Part shown: positions 1-9,910 of the stretch, in pieces | Numbering within the stretch: the stretch's first letter is position 1 | How the letters are laid out: each line of letters starts with the position of its first letter | Assembly: GCF_002892535.1 (NCBI RefSeq) | Contig: NZ_CP024847.1 | Span: 2,418,001-2,482,000 of the forward strand | From: Aquella oligotrophica | GTDB lineage: Bacteria > Pseudomonadota > Gammaproteobacteria > Burkholderiales > UBA11063 | DNA length: 64,000 bases | Direction of reading: 5' to 3' | Program-made: the position numbers and the translations under genes | The notes under the pieces: model-generated | What the model was told of the DNA's origin: nothing | Databases searched by the model: none | What the model saw: only the letters and a program-made list of their open reading frames with translations

Positions 1-130
1 TTGTACTATCTTGACGGCAATTATAACAAAATATACATTACAGCAACCCACAATATAATTGGATTATATCTCTTTCATAAGCCATTATTTCGCTCTTAGA
101 CTAGGAGTTAAGAAATTTAAACTCTCACTT

Positions 131-194
131 CTATTTTTAGAAACATCACTTCTATTTTTAGCTATATCATTCTTACCTGCTTCAGCAATAAAAT
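131..194 (+). promoter_or_regulatory. Paired-box promoter A (CTATTTTTAG x2) upstream of lipoprotein 243
   Basis: Two identical CTATTTTTAG boxes start at 131 and 152, exactly 21 bases (two helical turns) apart. A -10 like hexamer TAAAAT lies at 189-194, 37 bases after the start of box 2. The -35 position holds only ATCATT, so the promoter probably needs an activator. The same arrangement occurs at five other promoters in this window. Seen directly; the promoter role is inferred. Confidence 0.65.
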
Positions 195-381
195 TATGCC
201 ATCAGATTACAAATTAATATCACTCTTTGATGGAGCATCATTATGAAACCAAATAAAACTTTAATTAAACTATCCGCTATCAGTTCCCTACTCTTGATCG
301 GATTATCTGCATGTAATAGCGGAACTGGCATACAACCAAGACAATCGAATATGAAGGCTCCGAACACTACCGAAAATCATG
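131..381 (+). repeat. 251-bp direct repeat, copy 1 (promoter plus lipoprotein N-terminus)
   Basis: This stretch matches 9847-10097 with three mismatches. It covers the paired boxes, the -10, the leader, the start codon and the first ~46 codons of the lipoprotein gene. Identity stops abruptly inside the two coding regions, after which the proteins are unrelated. Confidence 0.95.
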
Positions 382-1613
382 CGCTCAGCAGCCATGATAC
401 CGAGACAACCATGGCGATGCTCTTCAACAAAAACGGTCCTGGTGGCAGCGTAATTGGTTTTTCATTAGATCCAGAGCTCAATTATAATGCCGAGGGTAAT
501 TTAGTGGGGGCCTACAAAGGATATGGGTCAACTGCACATATGGTAGAAAAATTTGAACCTGATTACTCTAATGAATATGCTGAATTAACATTGAAGTATC
601 TGGAACCAACCGCATTCATGTATTATCCGTTTAGCACTGAAGACGTTCAAAATAAATGGCGCGGGCAATACAATATGAATTATGCAGTTACCACTAAAAT
701 CTTGGGTAGAGGCTTCGACATACTTGAAATGCCAAATGTCAAGATGATATCACGTGGAACATTGTTTGTTCAGGATAAGCTGGGCTACGTCTACGAATGT
801 TCAAATATGGGCATTGCCTTTGACAATGATAACTATGTTTACATAGCTCAGTCGTTGGGTGAAAAGCTATTAACTTACGGCTACACTTCTGCCTCTCGTA
901 AATATAATGATACAACTGTCAGATTCAGATGTAAAAACGATCAGGGGTTGGGTAATGGTAATTTTTGGGTAACCCTTACAACACAAAATGTGGCTGCATT
1001 TAAAGTAACTAATATTGAACCAGCTGGTAATGATTACTTCGAACATGAACTTCGGTTTGAAAGAGCAGACTTATCAAAAGCTGAACTTGATAACTTAAGC
1101 TTCAAAAATAGTTATCTTAACAATGTATCAATAAGCAATAAAACCATTAATAATCTAGCTTTTAGGCCAGGTGACTTTATTAACAATAAGCTTAATTTAA
1201 AAATAGATAATGTTATCTTTAATAACTTTTACTCAGATAAAAGCTCGTTTGTGGGCTCTGAAATATCGAACTCCACATTCAATAAAGCAGTAATCGCCTC
1301 TACGGGTATGCCGAGCAGTATGGTAAATGTTAATTTTATCGATTCACATCTACCAAGCTCAAATTATAACTACAATAAGATAATCGACACAAATTATAAA
1401 AACTGTAATTTACAAGATTCACAATTTGTAGGTTCATCTTTAACAAACGTAGACTTCACCAATAGTAGTCTAAAAAATGTAAACTTCAAAGGGGCTAAAC
1501 TAACTAATGTTAATTTTACCGGGGCAGATTTGAGCGGCGCAGTAATGCCAGACGGTGAAGTAATCCCAGAAGGTAAGGTATGTCAACAGGGTTCAATAGG
1601 GAAATGTTTGTAA
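243..1613 (+). CDS. Lipoprotein with C-terminal pentapeptide repeats
   Basis: The 456-residue product starts with a lipoprotein signal peptide (lipobox LSAC, Cys24) and so is probably exported and lipid-anchored. Residues about 80-260 form an unrecognised domain whose second half resembles the end of the secreted protein at 16036: both have a RGxL segment, a CSNxGI motif and a closing VxNxE. From about residue 272 to 440 the protein is built of pentapeptide repeats of the A(D/N)Lxx type (for example FKGAKLTNVNFTGADLSGAV), which fold as a right-handed quadrilateral beta-helix. The start follows a GATGGAG ribosome site 7 bases upstream. The first ~46 codons are duplicated in gene 9959. Function unknown; surface display is inferred. 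Confidence 0.8.
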   Translation: MKPNKTLIKLSAISSLLLIGLSACNSGTGIQPRQSNMKAPNTTENHALSSHDTETTMAMLFNKNGPGGSVIGFSLDPELNYNAEGNLVGAYKGYGSTAHMVEKFEPDYSNEYAELTLKYLEPTAFMYYPFSTEDVQNKWRGQYNMNYAVTTKILGRGFDILEMPNVKMISRGTLFVQDKLGYVYECSNMGIAFDNDNYVYIAQSLGEKLLTYGYTSASRKYNDTTVRFRCKNDQGLGNGNFWVTLTTQNVAAFKVTNIEPAGNDYFEHELRFERADLSKAELDNLSFKNSYLNNVSISNKTINNLAFRPGDFINNKLNLKIDNVIFNNFYSDKSSFVGSEISNSTFNKAVIASTGMPSSMVNVNFIDSHLPSSNYNYNKIIDTNYKNCNLQDSQFVGSSLTNVDFTNSSLKNVNFKGAKLTNVNFTGADLSGAVMPDGEVIPEGKVCQQGSIGKCL

Positions 1614-1671
1614 TCTGATAAGTTCATTAGTTTCCTCTATGGCACTATCTCTACCCTTTAGTGTCACAATC

Positions 1672-1700
1672 GCCCGGATTATCCGGGCTTTTGTTATTTA
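1672..1700 (+). terminator. Rho-independent terminator of lipoprotein gene 243
   Basis: The stem GCCCGGA (1672-1678) pairs with TCCGGGC (1682-1688) across a three-base loop and is followed by TTTTGTTATTT. It lies 58 bases after the stop codon. Confidence 0.85.
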
Positions 1701-1732
1701 CTCCATTTTACTAATCTCACAACAATGATTAC

Positions 1733-1796
1733 CTAAAAATAGAAAATAGCTTTCTATAAATAGCCATATCAAAAGGATGTCGTTAAAAAGTAAAAT
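1733..1796 (+). promoter_or_regulatory. Paired-box promoter B upstream of lipoprotein 1882
   Basis: CTAAAAATAG at 1733-1742 and CTATAAATAG at 1754-1763 are again 21 bases apart. TAAAAT at 1791-1796 is 37 bases after the start of box 2. The -35 position reads ATCAAA. The intervening sequence differs from promoter A, so the boxes and spacing are conserved apart from recent duplication. Confidence 0.65.
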
Positions 1797-1881
1797 TGCA
1801 ACTAATTAACATGGAAATTTCCAGTTAATCTAGTTATTGGATGGCAACATCCAGTTATATTTAATTTTTAGGGGGAAAACC

Positions 1882-4482
1882 TTGAAAAAATACATAAAAC
1901 TTACAACTGCAGCACTGATAGCTATTGGTGTAGCAGCATGTAGCGGTGGCGGTGGTAGTAGCGGTGGAAATAACCCACAGCCAGGACCAGGTCCAATTAC
2001 CGTTGCTACTTCGGTTAATATCGGTAATATAACTACCATTCCAACTGGTAATGGCTCATCCGGTATCTCATCAGTAACCGTAAGCAATAATCTTGCGAGT
2101 AAAGTGATTTTGCAAAAAGCTACTTATGTGCTGTCGCAAAATGACACAACCAGTGCAGAATTACCAGCTGATAATGCAGCTAGTCCACTTGATGTCAGTC
2201 AGTGTAGCAGTATTGGTGCTCACGGCGTGTGTAGCATCGGCGTTCATCTTCCAGAAGGTAGTCTTCAAGGGCAATATACACTTAAACTTGATTATCTAGA
2301 TCCTGCTACTGGTAAAAGCCATACTACAAGTAACATTATTGGCTACTCGGAAGCTATACCAGCAACTGCTACTGGGGTACGCTACTCAAGTCAGAATAAC
2401 AATGTCTATAATGAAGCAGGTGGAACTACTACTATTAATATTCCTTTTCAGCTAACCAAATCATTTGGAAAAGTTACTGCGAAGAGTAATAATGACAACC
2501 CGGTATTTGCACCAAGCATAAACTGCCCGGGAAATAGCTTTGCTGCTGGTACATTATGTACTCTTTCAGTTAAAATCTCCGGTACTGGAACAGCACCAAT
2601 GGTACTTGGTGGGATAAGTGTTTATGGTGATAGTGTTGTACAAGCAAAATCAGCTAATAAAGCTGTATCAGCCAAATCATCCAGCCTGAAAGGTGAAACT
2701 GGCTATTTATTTGGTACGCAAATTACAGTTAGCCAAAATGCAACTGGTAATTTGGTTACTTCGGCTATCAATACAGTAGTTAGTCCATCTGATGGTACTA
2801 GTGCTCAAACCATTACTTTACTAAATAATGGTGCTGCTACTATCAGTAATATCCAGATTAGTGGTGCTACCCCGGTAATAATTGGCAGCAATGGCTGTAG
2901 TAGCTTAGCGGCAAATGCTAGCTGTACCTTTACCGTAAATGTTACGTCAAGCACCAGTGGGCAAGCGCCAGTTACGGTCAACTATAATAATGGAGCTAGT
3001 ACTGGTAATACTTCCGGCGTATTGGCATTTAATGTGATTTATATTGCTAGTGCAGATTCGCCAGCATTAACTATTACCACAAATAATAGTTTAGTGAACA
3101 TTCCCAAAAATACAACGGCAACAGCTACGCTAGTTGTAGCAAACACTGGTAGTGCCACTATAAGTAATATCAAATTTACTTCAATGGCTACACCATTTAC
3201 TTATGGAAGTGGCAGCTGTTTAACTAATGGTACACAAAGTTTGACACCGGGTACTTCTTGTACCCTAGTAGTTAATTTTGCACCAACTACAACTGGTAGT
3301 GGTACACTAAACGTAACTGCACTTGGTGATTGGACAAGCCCTGGTGGTAGTTCGCAAACTTATTCAATGACTAGTGGCTTTGCCTGGTCAGCAATTGAAG
3401 GGGATGCATTCTTCTATATCACACCAAACTATGTATCATTTGCAATCCGTGCTGATGGTGTAGATACCGCAACGCAAACTTTCACTCTAGTAAATGCTGG
3501 CTTACAAGCAGCAGATATCAATTCACTGACAATCCCTACTGAATTCACAGATTTAGGTACTGGGACTTGTGCGGTAAATGATGAACTGGCAGCAAATGGC
3601 TCATGTACGATTAATGTCGAATATGGTCCAACTACTACAGCTGAGGATAGTAATAATACTCCCGTACAACTAACTGCTGGTTATAAGCCAAATGGTAACT
3701 ATACTAGTGACGTAACCGCATTTGCTAATCTTGATTATAACGCCGCTTTAGCAGCTCTAGTTAAGATTACTAATGTTACTGTGACTGGTGCTACTGGTAC
3801 TTATCCTACGTTTAGTTATGTAAATACGCCAGCGACTCCATTAGCTGTCGAAGTAACCTATACTAATAGTGGTACTGCGAATGCAAGTAACTTCAATGTA
3901 GCACTGAATAATCTGCCAGTTGGTTATGCTTCAGTTACACCATCAGGTACTGCCTGTGGAACTGGTGCGACTACAACTACATTGGCAGTAGGAGGTACCT
4001 GTAATGTTAAATTCCAAGCGGTAAATCCAACTGGTCTTTATAATCCATTTGCCTTACAAGGTAGTGGGCTTAGCTTTAATCTTCCAGGCTTTAGCTATAC
4101 TGATACCAATACCAAGCTAAATGTTAATAATAGCCCAACTTATAGTTCATCTAATGCAGTAGCAGTGACAACTACATTGTTTGCTTCAGTTACTAGTAAT
4201 ACGCCAACAATTACTGCTGGCGGTGCGGCAGGTAATCTTACGTTTACTAGTGCTACTAATGGTACGATTATAACTATTCCAGCTAGTCAGCTGCAAGGCT
4301 TTACCGTTGGCAATAGTGGTACTTGTACTATTGCAGGTGGCACATGTAATATTCCAGTAACGATTCCGGCATCATTCCCGGCAGGTACTGCTAGTTATAT
4401 TTATTATGTATCACCTACAGGTACTGTAACTCCTAGTACCACAAATAGTATTATCCAATCAGGATCATTTACGATTAACTAG
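1882..4482 (+). CDS. Large lipoprotein with Ig-like/choice-of-anchor repeats
   Basis: An ATG at 1837 would give a 15-residue leader without a ribosome site. The better start is TTG at 1882, preceded by AGGGGG with a 6-base gap. It gives an 866-residue protein with a clean lipobox (VAAC, Cys20) and a Gly/Ser linker after the Cys. The body is Ser/Thr/Asn/Gly-rich and made of repeated beta-sandwich-like modules of about 100 residues. Each carries a paired-Cys pattern such as C..L..N.(S/T)C.(F/V).(V/I), as in bacterial surface proteins with DUF11 or choice-of-anchor D type repeats. The product resembles the N-terminal half of the protein at 4571, which follows by 88 bases and is probably co-transcribed. 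Role unknown; cell-surface anchoring is inferred. Confidence 0.8.
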   Translation: MKKYIKLTTAALIAIGVAACSGGGGSSGGNNPQPGPGPITVATSVNIGNITTIPTGNGSSGISSVTVSNNLASKVILQKATYVLSQNDTTSAELPADNAASPLDVSQCSSIGAHGVCSIGVHLPEGSLQGQYTLKLDYLDPATGKSHTTSNIIGYSEAIPATATGVRYSSQNNNVYNEAGGTTTINIPFQLTKSFGKVTAKSNNDNPVFAPSINCPGNSFAAGTLCTLSVKISGTGTAPMVLGGISVYGDSVVQAKSANKAVSAKSSSLKGETGYLFGTQITVSQNATGNLVTSAINTVVSPSDGTSAQTITLLNNGAATISNIQISGATPVIIGSNGCSSLAANASCTFTVNVTSSTSGQAPVTVNYNNGASTGNTSGVLAFNVIYIASADSPALTITTNNSLVNIPKNTTATATLVVANTGSATISNIKFTSMATPFTYGSGSCLTNGTQSLTPGTSCTLVVNFAPTTTGSGTLNVTALGDWTSPGGSSQTYSMTSGFAWSAIEGDAFFYITPNYVSFAIRADGVDTATQTFTLVNAGLQAADINSLTIPTEFTDLGTGTCAVNDELAANGSCTINVEYGPTTTAEDSNNTPVQLTAGYKPNGNYTSDVTAFANLDYNAALAALVKITNVTVTGATGTYPTFSYVNTPATPLAVEVTYTNSGTANASNFNVALNNLPVGYASVTPSGTACGTGATTTTLAVGGTCNVKFQAVNPTGLYNPFALQGSGLSFNLPGFSYTDTNTKLNVNNSPTYSSSNAVAVTTTLFASVTSNTPTITAGGAAGNLTFTSATNGTIITIPASQLQGFTVGNSGTCTIAGGTCNIPVTIPASFPAGTASYIYYVSPTGTVTPSTTNSIIQSGSFTIN

Positions 4483-4570
4483 GATATAGCTATTTTTTAC
4501 TAATGTTCTGGGCTTGTCCCCAGACATTGGTTAATCCTAACAGGTTTTTGTATAAGGCTCTAGAATAAAA

Positions 4571-7500
4571 ATGCGATTAAATCTATTACTATTATGCTTA
4601 TCGCTTATAGCTAGTGGCTGTAATTTTGGTAATCACTATCAGAATCAGTCAGAAGGTAATAATGAGATTACTGAAACGGCAGTTGCTAATATTGCAACTA
4701 TGGCAGAAATCCCATATGCGAATAATCCGGATAACTATGCTCTTCTCACGGTTATAAACCCGCGAGCTACATCTCTTAGCTTTAAAGATATAATCATCAC
4801 CAATGGAGCTAAAGAGCTAAAAAAAGCAGAACAGGATAAGTATTTTGATCTAGCAGACTGTAAGCAAATCAAGTCAAATAGCAGCTGTAAGATAAAAATC
4901 CATAATAATCTCCCTATCGGAGGATACTTACTCAATCTATACTATACTACGAGCAACAACAAAGTAATTAGCCTTAATCAAATGATTAATGTTACAGGTG
5001 AATTGGTCGAGCAGGATGGATTTATTTTAAATCGTGATAATAACACAAATAAAGAAACTAATTTTAACTTGCCAGTCTTACTGGATAAAGATTTTAATCA
5101 AGTAAGCGCCATCTATAATGATACGAATTTACCAGTTAATTGTAGCAATGGCTATCATAAAGGCAGCCTGTGTACCCTTAGCATAAATAAAAGTAGCTAT
5201 ACGGCTAATGCCGAAATCTTACTTCGTGGACAACAAACTGGATTTACCGATAGTTTTGCCAGTGCAGTGCTATCCGTTAATCCCAATTTAAGTGCCAATC
5301 TGATAGTATCTACCATTAACCCGGTTATTAGCCCAGCAAATGGAAGTAATCCATATACGGTTACTTTATATAATAATGGTGCTGCCCCAGCAACGGGTGT
5401 GAATATCAATGCTCTCACCCCACTAAAAATAGAAAATAATTTCTGTACAAGCACACTAGCCGCAAATAGTTCATGTACATTCAAGATCAATACACTAGCC
5501 AACCTCAGTGCTAGCGGCAATTCTTCGGTAATGATAAATTATCTCAATCAAGCGGGTAACCAAATTTTATCACTAAATGTCAGCTATATCATTCCAGTAG
5601 CAGGAGCTTCACTTGAGATAACTAGCAGTGGTTCATTTTTAAATACCCTCACCAACACTAGCTCTTATGTTACCGCAGCTATCACTAATAATGGCACTAC
5701 GCCACTAACTAACCTGAAATTCAATAATCTCTATACAATAAATAGTGCAATGAGTTCTTTTGTCACTGGCAGCAACTGTCAGGATGGACAAACTTTACTT
5801 GCCGGTGCCAGTTGCATGATGAAAATGAGTTATGCTCCAAGCAGTACTACCAGCCCAAGCACAGCTCCATTTATCGTAACTGCTAGCTATACAGGTAGTG
5901 GCGGCGAAACACTAACTTATTCGAATACGAGTCTTACGCTGCCATTTTCTGCAGTTAGTAGCGGTGGCGGTAAATTCAAGACGGTTGGCGATTTTGGGAT
6001 GGTATTTACTTCGCCCAACGGTGGAGCTGGCACTTGGATTGCCAATGTAGCTAGCCCTTTTGCAACGACGACGACCTCAGCCAATAGTATGCTCGTAAAT
6101 GGCAATACTCATGTGATGACGCTAAGTGATGGTTCTATTGATTATAGCACCCTAAATGGCTTATTTTGGCAAGCTAGCCCACTGGGTAGTGGTAAAGGTA
6201 TCGACTTTAGCTCCTGCTCAATTGTTTATGATGGTAGCAATTACTATACTTGTGGGACACCAACCCAGAATTTTCAGAGTTGTACTAATAGTCGTGGTTG
6301 TGTGATTAAAACTTCCAATCTTGCTAGTGGCTGGAATGGAATGTTTTCAACTAGTCAGACCGCCAATATTAATGATATCAGCTATTTTAATAATGGTAGC
6401 AATAGCGCCTTTGTCGCAACTGTTGCCAATTCTAACTCTGGTCTCGGATTAATTACTTCCGCTGATGGAGCGACATGGAATCAACCAAATTCTGGCATAG
6501 GTGGTGCCGCGAATAGTAATTTTTTCTCAGTAGTCCTCGGAGCATCGAATACCTTATATGCCTGGAACTCGGTTGGTTACCGAAGCTCGGAGCCAATAGC
6601 TACGGTAACCACTAATTGGACAGGATATACTACGACTAGACCAGCAGCTAGTGCGGTCAGAGGGGCGTTATATGAGGGTGGGATATATATTTTAGCAATG
6701 TCTGATGGCGATATTTATACCTCAACAAATGTGACCAGTTTTACTAGAGGATATAATGGATCAACCCAATTTAACAAACTGATATATGCCAGCGGTATCA
6801 ATAGCGGGACTTATCTGGCGGTTGGTAATTCAGGTGTTAATGTTAGTACGACTACCCCGACTGGCACCTGGACAGCCAATACTGGTAGTAATTTGGCTAA
6901 TGGATTAGTTGTTGGACAAAATACCACGACTATGAATCTGACTGGAGCTAGTTATGATGCTGCCAAAAATAATATCTGGCTAACCGGAGTTAATGCAATC
7001 TTTAAATCAAATGGTTCAGTTACTTCTTGGAAAACCCCAGCCTTACAAAGCATTGCAAAAAATGGTAGTAGCTATCTGGCGGTAGATAATCTCGGTAATA
7101 TGTACTCATCCAACAATGCCAGCAATTGGTCGCAAGTTGATCTATCTGGAGTTAGTGGCTTAACCACTGGTACGGTGCTAAATACCGTTTACTGTCCAAG
7201 TAATAATTTATGCTTCGCAGTTGGTGAAAATGGCACTATTCTCAAAACTACCGATGGAACTAGTTGGACTAAGCTCGATTCGGGAACTACCCGTAACCTA
7301 ATGGCTATGGTTTGTCAGGATAATAATTGCGTGATTGCCGGAGGTAATAATGCGACTAATACAGGCACACTTCTTTATAGCAATGACTATACCGGTTGGG
7401 TTGTAACTACTGCAACGCTCCCGACCAGCAAATTTAATGGAATAACCTATTACAATAATAAGTATTTTGCAGTTGGTAATGGTGGTGTCATCTATGCTTC

Positions 7501-7819
7501 GACTAATGGTTTAAATTGGTCTAGTGTCACTTCCAGCACTACCAACGATCTAAATGCTATTGCCTGCGGTGAGAATATCGGCTGTGTAGCTGTCGGTGAT
7601 TCTGGACGTATTATCTTTAGCGCATTTGGCACCAGCTGGACATCCACTTCAAATGGAACCTCGGATATAACTTCAGTTAGCTACAATGCGGGCGTATTTG
7701 CCGCCGTTGGTAAAGCTGGAAGGCTTATCTATTCCTCAAATATGTCAAGCTGGACAGCTGCAACCTGGCCAACTAATAATAGTAATTCAAATAATTTATA
7801 CGCGGTAATCCCGGATTAG
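4571..7819 (+). CDS. Large lipoprotein: Ig-like N-half, BNR/YCF48-like beta-propeller C-half
   Basis: The 1082-residue product has a short lipoprotein signal (lipobox ASGC, Cys17). Residues about 60-460 repeat the paired-Cys beta-sandwich modules seen in the product of gene 1882. From about 470 to the end come many units of about 40-50 residues with a W..(S/T).(T/G)...L..(I/V).(C/Y).(N/G)...(V/A)VG..G.I..S pattern, typical of BNR/YCF48-like propeller blades. Examples are the segments around SGTTRNLMAMVC and AVGDSGRIIFS. It follows gene 1882 on the same strand and is followed after 13 bases by a small ORF, so the three look like one operon under promoter B. Exact function unknown. Confidence 0.8.
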   Translation: MRLNLLLLCLSLIASGCNFGNHYQNQSEGNNEITETAVANIATMAEIPYANNPDNYALLTVINPRATSLSFKDIIITNGAKELKKAEQDKYFDLADCKQIKSNSSCKIKIHNNLPIGGYLLNLYYTTSNNKVISLNQMINVTGELVEQDGFILNRDNNTNKETNFNLPVLLDKDFNQVSAIYNDTNLPVNCSNGYHKGSLCTLSINKSSYTANAEILLRGQQTGFTDSFASAVLSVNPNLSANLIVSTINPVISPANGSNPYTVTLYNNGAAPATGVNINALTPLKIENNFCTSTLAANSSCTFKINTLANLSASGNSSVMINYLNQAGNQILSLNVSYIIPVAGASLEITSSGSFLNTLTNTSSYVTAAITNNGTTPLTNLKFNNLYTINSAMSSFVTGSNCQDGQTLLAGASCMMKMSYAPSSTTSPSTAPFIVTASYTGSGGETLTYSNTSLTLPFSAVSSGGGKFKTVGDFGMVFTSPNGGAGTWIANVASPFATTTTSANSMLVNGNTHVMTLSDGSIDYSTLNGLFWQASPLGSGKGIDFSSCSIVYDGSNYYTCGTPTQNFQSCTNSRGCVIKTSNLASGWNGMFSTSQTANINDISYFNNGSNSAFVATVANSNSGLGLITSADGATWNQPNSGIGGAANSNFFSVVLGASNTLYAWNSVGYRSSEPIATVTTNWTGYTTTRPAASAVRGALYEGGIYILAMSDGDIYTSTNVTSFTRGYNGSTQFNKLIYASGINSGTYLAVGNSGVNVSTTTPTGTWTANTGSNLANGLVVGQNTTTMNLTGASYDAAKNNIWLTGVNAIFKSNGSVTSWKTPALQSIAKNGSSYLAVDNLGNMYSSNNASNWSQVDLSGVSGLTTGTVLNTVYCPSNNLCFAVGENGTILKTTDGTSWTKLDSGTTRNLMAMVCQDNNCVIAGGNNATNTGTLLYSNDYTGWVVTTATLPTSKFNGITYYNNKYFAVGNGGVIYASTNGLNWSSVTSSTTNDLNAIACGENIGCVAVGDSGRIIFSAFGTSWTSTSNGTSDITSVSYNAGVFAAVGKAGRLIYSSNMSSWTAATWPTNNSNSNNLYAVIPD

Positions 7820-7832
7820 AAAGGAATTTTGT

Positions 7833-8030
7833 ATGCGCACCCCAAGAAATATAACTGACACTTTTAATTTTAGTTTGCTGGATAATTGGATCTATTGTAA
7901 CCGTGACCTATATAACATCCATCTGGAATTAATCAAGAAACTAAAAGTACAGACCATTAATAGCGAAAGAAACCATGCCCTATATCGTAGTGCATTAAAT
8001 GATACTAGTCGCAAAAAATTCTTCGATTAA
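7833..8030 (+). CDS. Small 65-residue hypothetical protein
   Basis: The ORF begins 13 bases after the stop of gene 4571 and has an AAAGGA ribosome site 7 bases before ATG. The product is a charged, soluble peptide without signal or membrane segment and with no family I recognise. Position and ribosome site support translation as the last gene of the 1882-4571 operon. Confidence 0.5.
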   Translation: MRTPRNITDTFNFSLLDNWIYCNRDLYNIHLELIKKLKVQTINSERNHALYRSALNDTSRKKFFD

Positions 8031-8050
8031 CTTTAGCCAAGCCAACTAAT

Positions 8051-8073
8051 AAAAAAGGCGACAGAATGTCGCC
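8051..8073 (-). terminator. Rho-independent terminator of lipoprotein 8119
   Basis: GGCGAC (8057-8062) and GTCGCC (8068-8073) form a stem with a five-base loop. The six A residues at 8051-8056 are a U-run on the minus strand, so it ends the minus-strand gene. Confidence 0.85.
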
Positions 8074-8118
8074 AAATATTAATAGATTAGACTAGAATTA
8101 ATTCAATTTTGCTCTGAA

Positions 8119-9366
8119 TTAAGGTAATTGCGCCTCCATAAATTTATTTGGCGCTAATAGAGGTACAGATTTTTTATTAACACCTTTTACACTATTTAGT
8201 TTTATTTGATTGGCACTGATTACTGCCATATCCATTGGGATATTAAATGTCCCTTCCATGTTTGAATCATAACCATAGCTTGTAATACAAGATAAAGTAT
8301 CTTTTCCTGAAAATAAATCGCAAACTCCAGCAGTATGTCCCAATTCATCCCGATTATAGCCCCAATTTAAAGGGTAAACCTTATTGCCATAGCTACCTAT
8401 ACCTACTGGTCCTAACAGAATATTTTTATCCGTATATTTATCTCGTGCATACTCAGGTTGACAATTATATAAATGTCCATTTTCTCCATTTACCTGACAG
8501 ACAACCAATGAATCATCCGTACCGTTATATCCAGGATCAGTAATATAGGCATAACCATTTACAATGGTCATCTTTCTCGGAGATTCAAGTACTGAAACTC
8601 CATTAGCATTTAAGCCATGATCCAGATACAGGGAATCAGCCAGAATATTACCTGCTGAGTCAAGTGTTAATATACTTACTAGTTTATTTCGAGCTGATAT
8701 GGTATAAATATGGTTATTGCTAATAGTTAAACCATAATTACCAAATAAAACCAAATTACCCGGCTCATTGCTCTTATCATTGATATTTTTACAAGTAGAG
8801 GATAGGATAGATCCATTATCAGCTAAATCACACCAAACTATGTATCCATTACTTTCAATGCCTGCTTGTGCCTGACTCCGACTGGTAAAGTAAATCTTAT
8901 TATTTAAAATCGGTGTTTGTGATACCCTACTCGTCGCTGATTCAAATAATACATTGGTATCAACATTTTTACAGCTAGTTAACTCACCATTAAAACCCAA
9001 CGAACATACTGATATGTATGAATTATAGCTACTACTACCATTATTAGCGATGCCAATGTATGCATATTGTTTATTAAATACTATACCAGCAGCGGTGGTT
9101 CCTGGTTCTCCATCCGAGTTAGCAGTTCGCATAATATTATTTCCTGATTCATCTGTTGGCGTAATCAAATCACAATTATTTAAATTACCATCAGGATCAA
9201 GTGGGCATCTTGATATATTCCACGTCTGATCGTTTAAAACATAAGCTACCCCACTTGAACCATTAGCCCCTGACGAGCCACTACCTGATGAACAGGCAGC
9301 CAAGCTCACTGATAAAAAAATCCCTGAGACTGAAACTATGTTTCTAAACATAATAGATTTATGCAT
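8119..9366 (-). CDS. Lipoprotein, probable beta-propeller, under a putative phase-variable promoter
   Basis: The 415-residue protein has a lipoprotein signal (lipobox LAAC, Cys25) followed by a Ser/Gly linker. The rest is a series of segments alternating between short Tyr/Ile strands such as NHIYTIS, NKVYPL and GYAITDP and a recurrent C.(L/V)..(N/D)G.L..C motif, which suggests a propeller of five or six blades. The family is not recognised. The start has AAAGGT 6 bases upstream. It stands alone, with its own terminator and a promoter at 9408-9480 that contains a nine-base G tract on this strand. Confidence 0.75.
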   Translation of the reverse strand: MHKSIMFRNIVSVSGIFLSVSLAACSSGSGSSGANGSSGVAYVLNDQTWNISRCPLDPDGNLNNCDLITPTDESGNNIMRTANSDGEPGTTAAGIVFNKQYAYIGIANNGSSSYNSYISVCSLGFNGELTSCKNVDTNVLFESATSRVSQTPILNNKIYFTSRSQAQAGIESNGYIVWCDLADNGSILSSTCKNINDKSNEPGNLVLFGNYGLTISNNHIYTISARNKLVSILTLDSAGNILADSLYLDHGLNANGVSVLESPRKMTIVNGYAYITDPGYNGTDDSLVVCQVNGENGHLYNCQPEYARDKYTDKNILLGPVGIGSYGNKVYPLNWGYNRDELGHTAGVCDLFSGKDTLSCITSYGYDSNMEGTFNIPMDMAVISANQIKLNSVKGVNKKSVPLLAPNKFMEAQLP

Positions 9367-9407
9367 AATTTACCTTTCCAAGATTAACAAACTTTTTTAA
9401 CGAGCGT

Positions 9408-9480
9408 ATAATATCAGCCCCCCCCCGCACAGTCTATAGCTATTTATAGAACTAAACCCATGCTTTATTTCTATTTTTAG
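9408..9480 (-). promoter_or_regulatory. Paired-box promoter F with C9/G9 tract in the spacer
   Basis: Read on the minus strand, CTAAAAATAG (9480-9471) is followed by CTATAAATAG (9449-9440), 31 bases apart, one helical turn more than at the other five sites. An extended -10 (TGATATTAT, hexamer 9413-9408) lies 36 bases after the start of box 2, matching the others. Between box 2 and the -10 is an uninterrupted run of nine Gs on this strand (C9 at 9418-9426 on plus). A tract in this place can change promoter spacing by slippage. Confidence 0.6.
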
Positions 9481-9846
9481 ATAGCACTAAAATCAGGCAC
9501 ATTTGATTAATTATCATATAGCGAATAGTTCCTGATTAGTAGTCTATCTCATAGTATATTGATACATCTAACATATACGCAATAAACCCTCACGGAATTG
9601 AGCATCGAAAACCACCATAAAACCATAGCCAACTAAAATAGACGGCATCAGCCGAAATTCAGCTACTTTTTACTCAAATCACTAAATTTTTTTTAAAGCT
9701 TTTTGCTGATTTTTGTAGATGTAATGCTACAAAAGCATAAGGTGATTGCTGCCATGGGTTAGTAGTTGAGCGGGAGTAAGCAATACATAAAATAGCAGAA
9801 TAATTGCATATAAAAAGGGCGAATAATTTGAAATTTTCTCATCTTC
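9481..9846. other. Intergenic stretch without recognised gene
   Basis: Between the promoter of gene 8119 and the duplicated promoter of gene 9959 there are about 365 AT-rich bases. I see no ORF with a ribosome site, no tRNA-like fold and no strong terminator here. Confidence 0.5.
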
Positions 9847-9910
9847 CTATTTTTGGAAACATCACTTCTATTTTTAGCTATATCATTCTTACATGCTTCA
9901 GCAATAAAAT
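9847..9910 (+). promoter_or_regulatory. Paired-box promoter C upstream of lipoprotein 9959
   Basis: CTATTTTTGG (9847-9856) and CTATTTTTAG (9868-9877) are 21 bases apart, with TAAAAT at 9905-9910, 37 bases after the start of box 2. It is a copy of promoter A with one change in the last-but-one base of box 1. Confidence 0.6.

Noticed and set aside
1837-1881. ATG at 1837 as start of the 1882 lipoprotein
   Set aside because: It would bury the lipoprotein signal behind 15 residues and lacks a ribosome site, while TTG 1882 has AGGGGG and a clean signal peptide.
5423-5432. CTAAAAATAG inside gene 4571
   Set aside because: It lies within coding sequence, has no second box 21 bases away and no -10 at the right distance, so it is taken as chance.
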